Of a stretch of DNA of 64,000 nt, positions 1 through 10,745 are shown in pieces. The notes beneath the pieces were generated by a model. The model saw only the letters and a list, made by a program, of their open reading frames with translations. It did not search any database and was not told where the DNA came from. The stretch spans positions 28,780,434-28,844,433 of the forward strand of contig JAJLRJ010000004.1 of the NCBI GenBank assembly GCA_024195265.1, read 5' to 3'. Made by a program: the position numbers and the translations under genes. Each line of letters starts with the position of its first letter. The first letter of the stretch is position 1. This DNA is from Dendrophyllia cribrosa (Eukaryota > Cnidaria > Anthozoa > Scleractinia > Dendrophylliidae).

Positions 1-785
1 TGCAATCCATTTCCACCTGGCGATCTGGAGTCAAAGACATTTGTTTATAATTTCATTATATTCATAAAGCATTAATTTTTAAACAACACTGGACATATAT
101 TAGTTTTGCATTTTTACGGACATAAATATGTCTTTTAGCTTTTTAAAATGACAATAAAAATTGTGACATTAAGCCCCTTTAAAACGAAGCTGAAGTAGTT
201 TTGTAGTTTTGAACAACAAGCTACCCAATTTGCAGGGTCAAAACAAGTTTTCAATTGATCAAAAGTTTTGCTGGATGTATTCTCGCCATTGTTGAAAGAC
301 CCTTATTATTAAAAAGAAATCTTGAATGAAACTAACAATAATATACATATACATGTAGTTATTATATGTATAATCAAAGTTAATACCGCAGCTGTAATTT
401 ACAAGGAAGAGAAATAACAAAGTCAGCCTGTTAAATTTATCTGTTGTCATGGAATTTGCATCAAAACTATAAAGTGGAAACCTTCCTGATAGCACGCATT
501 AAATGTAATACTACGCAATGATTTCATATACAAACACCCCGGTAATACATAAAATACCCGATTTATTTTCATTTGAACAAGTTCCGTTTAGCCCTTTCAC
601 TCCCACAGTTAATGATGGAGACATGTAGTGTAGTCCTAACTTTTGAGTGAACAAAATCCTATGCCGGTGTGACCATTCAAATAAAACCTCTCTGGTAGTA
701 CTTTTGCAAGGTACCATTTGTTTATATATATATATTACAAAAATAAAATGGAATTTGGGAATTTTCTTGAATTTTGATGTTTGGC

Positions 786-1135
786 TACCCTGCGAGCAGT
801 GGATTCTCCTATGCTGAGCTATGCTGAATGAGAAAGAAACCACTGCAAGCATCCATAGCACGTGCTGAGAAATCACAAGTTGCATTGTAGCATGTGCCGT
901 TGTTTCGTGGCAAAAAATTGTTACATAGCGGGCTCACTTAAATGCAACAGTTACGCATATGAGTGCATGCATGAGAGGCTAAACAAGTTTGCAAACTTGT
1001 TTAACCGGTTCAAAGTTAATTTATTCCTCCATGGCACTGGATCGTGGCTCAATCAAAGGAACTAATGGATGCTTGCAGTGGATTCTCTATCGTTTGGCGT
1101 GGCTTGGCACAGAAGAATCCACTGCTCGCAGAGTA
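786..1135. mobile_element. Mutator-like MITE with 9-bp target duplication
   Basis: The ends are inverted repeats (TACCCTGCGAGCAGTGG at the left, its near complement at the right), and the similarity extends about 60 bp inward. It is flanked on both sides by the 9-bp direct repeat ATGTTTGGC (777-785 and 1136-1144). A 9-bp target duplication is typical of Mutator-like elements. No coding capacity. The same insertion is at 17746-18099, so it predates the segmental duplication. Confidence 0.85.
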
Positions 1136-1435
1136 ATGTTTGGCACTCTTGAGAGGTAGATCAAGATAAAACTTGTTTATTATTCACAGCGAATATAAAC
1201 TAAATCAAAAATTCTTCAAGCTAGAATCAGTGTGAATCTAGAAAAAGAAGACTATAATGCCTCAAGGATAAATATAATACCACTCAGCTGTCTTCTCTAT
1301 CATTCGATTACTTGCTATCTGACAGATCAGAGAAATAATTAAATTTAAATACAAGGTTAAGCTTACCCAAGAAACATAGGGAATTTCACTATTAAAGACC
1401 AGTCATCTACACAAAAAAACGTCGTTTTATAATGT

Positions 1436-1570
1436 ATATGTTGTGGTTCAATTTTATCCTTGGTTCAAATTTTATTTTCCTTTGTTTAAAACTCATTACC
1501 ATACATTACCATAGCCCAAAACAAAGAAAAATAAAATTTGAACCAAGGATAAAATTGAACCACAACATAT
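1436..1570. mobile_element. Fold-back element, first of a back-to-back pair
   Basis: A nearly complete palindrome: the left arm begins ATATGTTGTGGTTCAA and its complement closes the element, leaving a short central spacer near 1490-1512. It belongs to a family also found at 1571-1738 and 40981-41115. The paralogous site near 18557-18590 lacks it. Confidence 0.8.
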
Positions 1571-1728
1571 ATATATGTTGTGGTTCAAATTTTTCTTTGG
1601 TTTAAAAATTTTCAAACCAGTTTGGTTTTTATTTTTCTTTGTCTCAGATTCATTACCATATTTTGAGACAAAGGAAAACAAAAATCAAACTGGTTTGAAA
1701 ATTTTCAAACCAAAGAAAAATTTGAACC

Positions 1729-1738
<10 letters not shown>
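1571..1738. mobile_element. Fold-back element, second of a back-to-back pair
   Basis: A second long palindrome with the same outer sequence (ATGTTGTGGTTCAAAT) but different inner arms, which contain a TTTCAAACCAG motif and its complement. It abuts the first palindrome with only TATATA between them. No coding capacity. Confidence 0.8.
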
Positions 1739-1784
<46 letters not shown>

Positions 1785-1785
1785 T
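1731..1785. repeat. (TA)n microsatellite
   Basis: Almost uninterrupted alternation of T and A directly after the second palindrome; probably grown from the TA-rich element end. Confidence 0.9.
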
Positions 1786-2280
1786 TAATACCAAGGCAGT
1801 CAAACTTTAGAATACCACTGAGGTCACCTATTTGCATGTCATTGAATATGAATGGTTTTTTTTGTTTTCACAGCGGAGCTCCATACTCATAGAACCCATG
1901 CCCATCATTTTTCGTCATGGCTAGCCTATTGTTTCGTGGGCGCGAAGTCGTGCAGGGTTAGATCACGGGCGCGACGTCGCTTAGGGCGCATGCGTGTATG
2001 TCACACAACATCTGGATCTTAGCAATTTTTAAACCAAAATGACGCTTTGTTTTTCGCACGCTTCCCGTGTGGCTACACGGGCAATGTCATGTCAGCTACT
2101 GTAAACACTTTTGTTGTGTTTAGGCAGAGAAAACGGTTTGCAAAATCATTTTTCTCTGCATTTTTTCGCGATTTTCTACTCAAGACAGGTTTGACATTTC
2201 TCAAACAGTAGTCAAGACCGCATTTGTGGCTGCGTAACTCTGCAAGTCAAGGGTTTTTGGAGGGATATAGAGCTATGTAT

Positions 2281-3617
<1,337 letters not shown>

Positions 3618-4562
3618 ATACATCATACGTTTTTATCAATGAGGGGCGATATTTCTTCTTTGGAAGTCAGAACTGAAGAAAAGGAATTTTAAAGAATTTT
3701 CAAGCAGCCGAGGGACTTAACGTTAAAAGAAATCACATTTTTCTATGGGAATTTATGTTGATATCAATTTGTGATTGACTTTTTCTTTGTGTTGTCGTTA
3801 GTTTTGGAGAAATGTTTGTAAAACGTGCCCAAATTCAGTCGGGTTGCGTCTTGAATTTCGCCATGTGCTCAGCCAGACAGCTCCTCGTGCGCTAATGGTA
3901 CGCTTTTTGCTTTTAAACATAAACAAACAAATATTTAAATAAAATGTTTCAAAAGAAGATTTTGTTGTCCATTTTTATGTGTTTGTTCATTCATTATTTC
4001 ATAGGTTGAAAAGCGATTTTATATAAACAAAACAAGACATGGATTGTACAGTTCTTACCCAGGCGGGTACCACCTTACTTAAGCTTATCGTCATCGTTTC
4101 TGTTCACAGAGCTCCGCTGTTAGGCTAAGCCTATCTACATATAAACTTAAGCTTATGATAGGTCTAAGTGAGGCGTTCCACCAAACGTTTAGGGATATAT
4201 GTAAATAAGTGACGGGTATCCTAAAATCGCTCCACCAAGGCATTTCTTTATTAAAAGGAAGCGTCTACGGTCTTACCTTAATTAGAAGAACTCCTTGCGA
4301 TGCAATAAAAAGGCTTCGCCGTGACTACTCCAGCGTGCAAAGTGGCAGCAAAAAATGGCAGCAAAAGATCGCCATTTTGAAAATCGAGAAGCCCCTGGGA
4401 ACGAGGTTGGATTCAATTAAGTGCGCATGCACAGGAGTGCACAGGCACACCATCCTCCGTTCACTGATGCGTTTGAAGCGGAAGTGATCCCCCACAAGCC
4501 GACTCGACTGAACCGGGACAGCTAGCACCCGGGAGCTAGCAGTCTTTTGGGCGTTGAAGATC

Positions 4563-5072
4563 ATGGATTTACCTGACAAAAATGCAAGTTACAAGCTCCA
4601 AGAGTACTTGGATATGCGTTTTATAAAAGAAGAACATTTTGAGTGGTGTAAAAGCTATGCCGATTTTAAAGATTTGATGCACGAGCACGTGAAAAAAGGT
4701 GATCGAATTTTAATGCTAGGCTGCGGTAACAGCACCGTCAGTGCTGACTCGTCCCCAGCCGTCTTTTAATTAACGAGACGAGTGCGAGGTGTGATGGGAA
4801 GGAGGAAAGTCTTTCCCCTTTCCTTTTCCTCCTTCCCATCACCCCCTTCGGTCGCGCTTCTCTCATTCCGCGTCTATCCCCCACGCGCGTCTCCCGCGTC
4901 TTGCCGAGAAAGACGACTGGGGACGAGTCAGCCCTCAGTGAAGATATGTTTAATGATGGATACAGTAATATTGTCAATATCGAGTTTTCGCCGGTAGTAA
5001 TTAATAACATGAAAAGGAAATGCCAAGACTTGTCAAGCATGCAGTGGCTGGTTATGGACATTAACCGGCGTA
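4563..5072 (+). pseudogene. EEF1AKMT4: EEF1AKMT4-like methyltransferase fragment, copy A
   Basis: From ATG 4563 the frame reads MDLPDKNASYKLQEY and reaches the S-adenosylmethionine-binding motif I (RILMLGCGNST). There a 189-bp MITE interrupts it. After the MITE the frame resumes (LSEDMFNDGY, then MQWLVMDI) and homology stops at 5072, at a junction with unrelated DNA. In vertebrates EEF1AKMT4 methylates a lysine of translation factor eEF1A. This copy lacks the catalytic C-terminal half and is interrupted, so it cannot encode an enzyme. It keeps the motif I that copy B has lost. Confidence 0.85.
4743..4931. mobile_element. hAT-like MITE inside methyltransferase motif I
   Basis: The terminal inverted repeats are GCTGACTCGTCCCCAG and CTGGGGACGAGTCAG. 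Flanking 8-bp direct repeats (CCGTCAGT at 4735-4742, CCCTCAGT at 4932-4939) differ by one base. The uninterrupted paralogue at 20465-20475 has a single CCCTCAGT. An 8-bp duplication is the hAT signature. The TCGTCCCCAG core is shared with the elements at 21197-21427 and 44585-44790. Confidence 0.85.
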
Positions 5073-5078
5073 TCACAT

Positions 5079-5240
5079 CGAACGTTCGGTTTTCGAACTC
5101 AATCGAACTCAATCGAACTCTTTCGTTTGATTGAGTTCGATGGAGTTCGGCCATCGAACAAATTCGAATTCACGAAAGAAAATTCGAATCGAACAAAATT
5201 CGAACCCAATCGAACATAATCGAACGAAAGAGTTCGATTA
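5079..5240. repeat. Cluster of TTCGA/TCGAAC palindromic motifs
   Basis: More than ten copies of TCGAAC, GTTCGA or TTCGAAT lie in both orientations, with an inverted arrangement around about 5130 (AATCGAACTC arms facing GAGTTCGAT arms). No open frame. It sits exactly where methyltransferase homology stops and before a LINE tail, so it may be an insertion or recombination scar. Confidence 0.6.
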
Positions 5241-5269
5241 AAGACATACGGTGACATATTAAGCGTAGT

Positions 5270-5461
5270 CTCAATGTTAGTTCTTTTAAGTCTAGTCTTA
5301 AAACTTACCTTTTTAAACAGTATTTTTTATCGTAGTTTTTAAGTGCTTACCTTTTTAGATTGCATTGGTTTTTTATTGTATTTAATTTTTATACTATTTT
5401 TAACTTCTTTTTACTTACTGTAAAGCGTCTTACAACTTTAGGATAGGGCGCTATATAAATA

Positions 5462-5498
<37 letters not shown>

Positions 5499-5530
5499 AT
5501 TATAATATATTATTTAATTATTATTATCCA
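5270..5530 (+). mobile_element. L2/CR1-like LINE 3' end with ATT tail
   Basis: From about 5278 one frame reads SSFKSSLKTYLFKQYF and then stops, which resembles the conserved C-terminus of L2-type reverse-transcriptase ORFs. About 100 bp on come TAAAGCG and GCGCTATATAAAT, then a run of ATT/TTA units. That arrangement is typical of 5'-truncated L2/CR1 insertions. Family assignment is from memory. Confidence 0.65.
5464..5528. repeat. (ATT)n microsatellite
   Basis: ATT/TTA trinucleotide run, slightly degraded at the right; interpreted as the tail of the LINE fragment. Confidence 0.9.
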
Positions 5531-5825
5531 CGCCGAACGTAGATGAGTCAATGCACTTCGGAAGAAGTCGTTCATTGTTTCTTTACCGACAGTTTGTCCG
5601 AAGGTTCAAAATGTGCTCGCCAATGATAGCTCCATATATGTTTGAGGATGGCGATGTAGAGTTTATGCCGATCGCTAAGGGATACAACTTCGGGCTTCGG
5701 TTGCTATGGCTCATGGAATGGTCAGTGGAGAGATATGAATTTGACTTTTTTCTTAGAATGGATGATGACTACTTTGTCTGTTTGAAGAGGCTGCTATTCG
5801 AAATTCCCTTTCGCCCTCAAAAAAG
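5530..5825 (+). CDS. GT31 glycosyltransferase-like, exon with DDD motif
   Basis: The frame is open across 5530-5825 and includes ATG 5551. It reads CSPMIAPYMFEDGDVEF, then GLRLLWLMEWSVERYEF and FLRMDDDYFVC. The last is the aspartate triad that binds the metal and UDP-sugar in GT31 enzymes (beta-1,3-galactosyl- or N-acetylglucosaminyltransferases, Pfam Galactosyl_T). The exon ends AAAAG followed by the donor GTAAGA at 5826. It ends two bases into a codon, and this joins in frame to the exon at 9251. The exact 5' border is uncertain and no upstream exon or membrane anchor is recognisable, so the N-terminal half is missing or outside the window. Confidence 0.75.
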
Positions 5826-6560
5826 GTAAGAATAGATAAATTCTATAGTCAGAGTCAGAGGAATTGCCATGGATATAAGCAAGCCACTGCACGCATGGAT
5901 ATCATCTGATTGGTCAAGTCTCTACTGATCACGCCGGGCTAGCTATCAAGTCATATCAATGCAGTAGAAAACTTGTCTAAGTGAACAGGGAAATTCGAAG
6001 GCAATACCAGTTCGTCTGGTCATAGCGCAAATGAACTTTCTCATATTCCATGGGTTGGCCATATAATAGACCAATTCAGTTACACTCAATCATGGCTAGC
6101 CATACACGGTTGCATAGCCAAATCGACGCTGCCGCGCCTCGTTGGCTCAGCGATAAGTCATGTGGGATGAAATTGAGTGAATACTTCTTATAGATATAAA
6201 TTGAATAAATAGTTGTATGTTTCGCCACAGGAGCTTTCAATATGAAGTATGCACTTTGATGACTGCTTTGTTAACGCAATGTCAGATCGAAGTGTATCAT
6301 TACTGAGTAAATAAACTTCTGATCTTATTCGTGTATCAGTTGTAGTGATATGCTGATATTTTGCTTTCCCTTTTTATTGTGGCCAGAACCATCTTTATAG
6401 TCTCTTTATAAATCTAGTGTGTTTTCTTATACCAAAATAAAGATCAAATTTACAACTGTTTCAATTTTATTGTATGGTGTAAAAGAAACACTTCGCCAAA
6501 ACAAATAAAACCGACAAAAGAAAAAACAGAATTTCGAAAGCATTTTAACATGAAACTTAA

Positions 6561-6931
6561 GCCTGGTTCACACGTGCGACGCAAATGCAAATGCAAGCGC
6601 AAACGCAAGCGACGTTCACACGTGGAACGCAAACGCAAGGAACGTAAGATACGCAGGCGCAGTTGAAGGAGGACGCCATCTTGATTTCAACTTCAACCGC
6701 GGTGGCTTGGAACAAGTGCTTTTCACCTTGCGTTTGCGCTTGCATTTGCGTTGAGCCCGGTTCACACGTGTGAAACGCAAACGCAAGTGCAAATGCAAGA
6801 AAATGAAAATTTTTCCATTCCTGGCGTTTGCATTTGCGTTTGCATTTTGCGTTGCCCCGGTTCACACGTATTTTTCCTTGCGTTTGCGCTTGCATTTGCA
6901 TTTGCACTTGCGTCGCACGTGTGAACCAGGC
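6561..6931. mobile_element. TTAA-flanked palindromic MITE made of GCAAAC/GCAAAT hexamers
   Basis: The left end GCCTGGTTCACACGTGCGAC is matched by its complement at the right end. Next to these ends lie TTAA (6557-6560) and CTTAA (6931-6935), the target preferred by piggyBac-like elements. The arms consist of hexamers such as GCAAAC, GCAAAT and GCAAGC. The inner part repeats the CCGGTTCACACG end motif in both orientations, which suggests nesting. Lysine- or leucine/arginine-rich frames here reflect hexamer composition and are not genes. Confidence 0.8.
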
Positions 6932-8086
6932 CTTAAACTCAAGTTAAACTTGCTTAAACTGCACTTAAGCTTTATTGGAAAAAGAGAACGATATATGTTC
7001 AAACTATTCTTGGCAAAATGTCTCAACATAAATATACTGGAAATAAAACGTTTATCATGTAAACGCACTAGGATTTGTTTTTAAAATATAACTGAGTTAT
7101 GCACATGAATATGACAGGTACCCGCAATAATCTTATGATTTGTTTAAACAGCGAGATGTCTTCTTGCGATCGCACAGCAAAATATCGTTTTCTAAATAAG
7201 AGCAGGTAGAACTTAAAGTAAATGTTGTATTTTTCAAAACATTCACCTTTTTCTATTATTTCCCCTTTAGGGTTAAATGTAATTAATGTGTAAACGTTTG
7301 AAGTTGTCCTTCTGAGTAGCATCTTGAATAACAAGTAAACTCTCTGGTGATGCCGTGGATCGGCGAAAGCTTAAAATAAAACAAAATTAATACAGTAGCT
7401 TAAGGCATCACTTGACCCGTTTACTCGTCGTTTGTATAAGTATTGTAGCGTAGCGTAGCACCGCGAAATTGATTGTATCATATTTGTTGCGACTTTTCTG
7501 ACATTTTAATCCTGTTACTCCTCTAGTCAGCTGGCCAAAAGGGATCGAACGCAAGTTGAAAAATGACAGCTTGCATTGACATGCGCAGGGTGGCCAAACG
7601 GAGTCGTGATCGCAAGTGGACTCGCAAGTATTCCACCGCGGTCCTACGTCCGAGGCGTTTTTCATTTTATTAAGTGGGATTTTATTTAATATTAAATGAA
7701 AATGTGGGCAAGGATGTATAAAAAAAATAGTTGACGTTATTATCTTTTAATTTTTCTCAAATAATGAGCTTTTTTCCGTTGAAAATTGACCCGTGAAAAC
7801 TCTTTGCGCCTGATCAAAATTATGTTGGCAAATTGCGCCGACAATTCTGAAGTTCACAGTTTTTACACGCGCTTAGAACTTTTTAGTACACTTTCAAAAC
7901 GTTTGGTAAATTGACAGTGTCTTGGCAATATATTTAAAAACTTTAAACAGTGAAAATGACAACTTTAACTTTTTTGCAAATTTCTCTTGTTTGACCTCGG
8001 TTAACGCAAGTACACGCACGTTTGGTCGGCCTAGTCTCGCGCGGTCATGTTTGTAATTGGTCACTTGACTTGCGTTCACTTTCGAC

Positions 8087-8272
8087 TACAGTCGAACCTC
8101 TCCAAAGGTCACCTTCGGTCAGAATTTTCCCGCCGTTGTTGAGAGGTGACCTTTATATAGGGAAGTTTTCCATTAAAGAATTGGAGTAAATAAATAAGAA
8201 GTCGGGACAAGAAAGCATGGCCGGCTGTTGTTGATTATGTGGGGGGTGGCCGTTAGTAAAGGTTCGACTGTA
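8087..8272. mobile_element. Tc1/mariner-like MITE, TACAGTCGAACCT family
   Basis: The ends are TACAGTCGAACCT and AGGTTCGACTGTA, including the TA target. The inside carries GAGAGGTGACC-type motifs shared with the larger relatives at 37604-38825, 51771-52622 and 62676-63258. Confidence 0.75.
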
Positions 8273-8803
8273 CTTACGTGCGTTTGGTAGCAGAACGGCA
8301 TAAAACTTACGCTTACTTTGAGCTCGATCAAAGTGATCGTAAGTCAACGCAAGCCATTGCGAGTCAAGCACCGGTCCTGGCTAAGTGTGCGACTCCATAC
8401 GGCCAATGCTTTATGTCATGTAATGGGCCAGTGTGTGTCACGTAATGCTAAATTTTTAATCTCCAGATGAACTCCTAAAATGTGGTAACTTGCCCATTCG
8501 CCTTGAACACCCCTAGCCGTCGGGAGCGATGAGAGGCGGCTATATTCGCAGGCTAAAAAATGTAGCATTCAAATAAAAGCCACTTGGCATTATTTGCTTA
8601 TGATGCTGTTAGTTTACACATTTTGTTACATATTTTACAATTGTAATTTGGAACTTTGAATTCTAAATTCCAACTAGCTAGGCCACTGTTCGGAGCAGGG
8701 GAAAACGAGGCGCAGAGTTACCATGGCAATCGTTAGCCTCCAACGCAGACGACGAGCCCTAACGGGGTGAGGGCATCTGAGTTGCCCGGGAACCGAAAAG
8801 GAC

Positions 8804-8805
<2 letters not shown>

Positions 8806-8859
<54 letters not shown>

Positions 8860-8867
8860 GGGGGGGG
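8806..8867. repeat. Poly-G tract (53 G, T, 8 G)
   Basis: Near-pure G run in the GT31 intron; length unreliable for the reason given for the tract at 3371-3521. Confidence 0.95.
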
Positions 8868-9250
8868 TGAAGGGGGACTTCCAAGTGAAGTTGACGGCGT
8901 AATCATCAGTTATTTTGAAAGGAACCCTTAAAAGATACCTATTTGTGAATTGTGGGTGTGGCTCAATTTAACTTTTACCAATGTATAAAGAGGTACCAAT
9001 GTCTTTCTCAAAAGCTGTTCCTGTTCCTTTCAGCATATATTTTCTGGCTAAGTACCCTGAAGGGTAGGAGGATGACTCCGACAGCGATCATGATTATCCG
9101 TTGTCATTACCAGTTTTATTAGTTTTAGTCATTACTGTAAATTTCACAACACGTATCTCTGAAATTTAATACAGTGCATTTATTTATTTACTTATTATAC
9201 AATAGTGTCGAAGACGAGTGGTCTAACTTAATTTACTTACCACATTGCAG

Positions 9251-9512
9251 GCTCTATTGGGGTTACGTTCACTGCGAGGTGGAGGGCTTGGTACGGATCG
9301 ACGAGGGCTTCCTCATTTTATCAGGGGACCTGGTGCAAGAGTTCATGAGCAAAAAACACGATTTACTTTGTCATCCTTTTGGTGACCAAACTGTTGCGAT
9401 TTGGATGAACGATGTTAAAAACGTTATTTATTTCCACGATCCACGGATATATCATGATGTAACCGCTCATATCCCCGAGTTCAAGTCACTTCAAGAGGTG
9501 TGCGGTACATAA
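9251..9512 (+). CDS. GT31 glycosyltransferase-like, C-terminal exon
   Basis: It follows a good acceptor (CACATTGCAG) and joins in phase to the exon ending at 5825. It reads LYWGYVHCEVEG, then EGFLILSGDLVQEF and GDQTVAIWM. These correspond to the segment after DDD in GT31 enzymes, where a displayed GGGYVLS-DLV block precedes an acidic ED-V site. Here that site is GDQTVAIW, so the expected acidic residue is not obvious. The frame ends at TAA 9510-9512, but recognisable sequence continues in the same frame beyond it. Confidence 0.7.
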
Positions 9513-9755
9513 ATCAGTCTACACGGATTGTATCTGCACGAAATGCTCCTGTACTGGAAAACAACTTCACGGAACAATTATTCAACGTACTGGGTTCCTT
9601 CAATTCAACCAATCAGCAACTTGTGTCCGCTAAGCACGCGTTTTGATTGGCGGGCCATGGGAGGCCCTCCTTACGGCTGGAACCAACACCTTGCGTGCTT
9701 AAGGTTACCGTGTACCTTCGGGGGTGTCTCCAGCATAACAGCTCTAGCGTCTTAA
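9513..9755 (+). pseudogene. In-frame continuation of the GT31 exon beyond TAA
   Basis: Reading straight through TAA 9510 in the same frame gives ISLHGLYLHEMLLYW, then STRFDWRAMGGPPYGWN. These resemble the C-terminal end of cnidarian GT31-like proteins as I remember them (inference). The frame stays open to 9755, and AATAAA lies at 9836-9841. The simplest reading is a nonsense mutation of a tyrosine-type codon. A natural stop followed by chance frame is less likely given the length. Confidence 0.5.
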
Positions 9756-10492
9756 GATTACACTTAATATACCTAAACCCAGATATCAAATTAAAGCTTA
9801 TAGAGCTGGCTATCTAAATATGGAAACCATTTGGTAATAAAATGAATTGTCGAATTAAATTCGAACGTCCGAATCAGCTTTAAAACGCTATAACTCAAAG
9901 CGATTATTGTATTTTGCTAATTTGATTTGTTCTCGGGTTTCCGGACACGAAGCGCTAAAACAACTTGTCGGCGATTTCCCATATTCAATTGCAGTAAAAA
10001 GTTACAGAATATTTTCGAAAAAGGGAGAAAACAAATTGAAGTGATCGCACGGAAATGGCTCTTGACGAAGAAGTTTTCGGAAATAAGAAATTCGCCGACA
10101 CGTTTTTGTTGATTATATGTTAGCCTAGCTTGTGTCCTAATTTGAGGAAAATCGAACAAATTCCCTTTGAGATGTAGCTCTTTAAAGTGTCCCCTACAAG
10201 CGAAAAATTAACTTTGAGAAAACAGCGCTTAGAAAAACATATCGCTTCATAAACAAACTCCGCCCACAAAAGTTATACCGTCATTTCTCCGTCAATTTTC
10301 ACTATTTTTCGATAATTTGTTTTTTGGATGAAAGTTCATTCTGTAAACTTTATTTTGACGCCAAAAAAAAAAATTCAATAAATTTTCGATCTGAAGGTAC
10401 ACTGTAACCTTAAACCGCTGTGGAAACTGGGGAATATGCACAGGGGGAGGAATATGATGTAATTTACGAGGTGTGCAGTAAACAAATGTTAG
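9756..10492. other. Intergenic, no gene seen
   Basis: AT-rich sequence with a possible polyadenylation signal at 9836 and no convincing exon or repeat boundary. Confidence 0.5.
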
Positions 10493-10599
10493 GAACCACA
10501 CAAGGTTGAGGAAGTAGTGCTCAATCTCGCCTTCGCCCATGAGCGTTTAAAGCGATATGGAACAGCTGAGGAGATTCTAAAAGCTGATGCGAGCCTGCA
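10493..10599 (+). CDS. Orphan exon candidate (EPHKVEEVVLNLAFAHERL)
   Basis: A 107-bp open block lies between an AG acceptor (ATGTTAG at 10486-10492) and a strong donor (GTAAGA from 10600). It reads EPHKVEEVVLNLAFAHERL and then KRYGTAEEILKADASL, an amphipathic alpha-helical composition reminiscent of helical repeats. I cannot name the family. No partner exon is recognisable nearby. A decayed second copy follows at about 10640-10745. It could be a relic exon or a fragment carried by a transposon. Confidence 0.35.
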
Positions 10600-10639
10600 G
10601 TAAGAAAGAGTTAAATAACAGTAAAGTTTTCAGAGGGGG

Positions 10640-10745
10640 GCAACTCTTGGCAACCACCCTGGTTTAGGAAAGTAGGGCTAATCTTGCCTTCGCGCGTTTA
10701 AAGCAATATGGAGCAGCGGAGATTCTTAAAGAACTGACCTGATGA
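10640..10745 (+). pseudogene. Decayed tandem copy of the orphan exon
   Basis: It shares CCTTCGC, GCGTTTAAAGCAATATGG and GGAGATTCT with 10493-10599 in the same order, about 150 bp downstream. Small deletions break the frame. Confidence 0.45.

Larger units (their letters stand above)
5826..9250 (+). other. Intron between the two GT31 exons
   Basis: Bounded by GTAAGA and by TTGCAG at 9245-9250. It contains an inverted-repeat element (6561-6931), a Tc1-like MITE (8087-8272) nested among CGCAAG-rich sequence (7530-8380), and a G tract (8806-8867). No coding exon seen. Confidence 0.65.

Noticed and set aside
6450..6907. Lysine/cysteine- or leucine/arginine-rich frames
   Set aside because: They follow from the GCAAAC/GCAAAT hexamers of a palindromic MITE.
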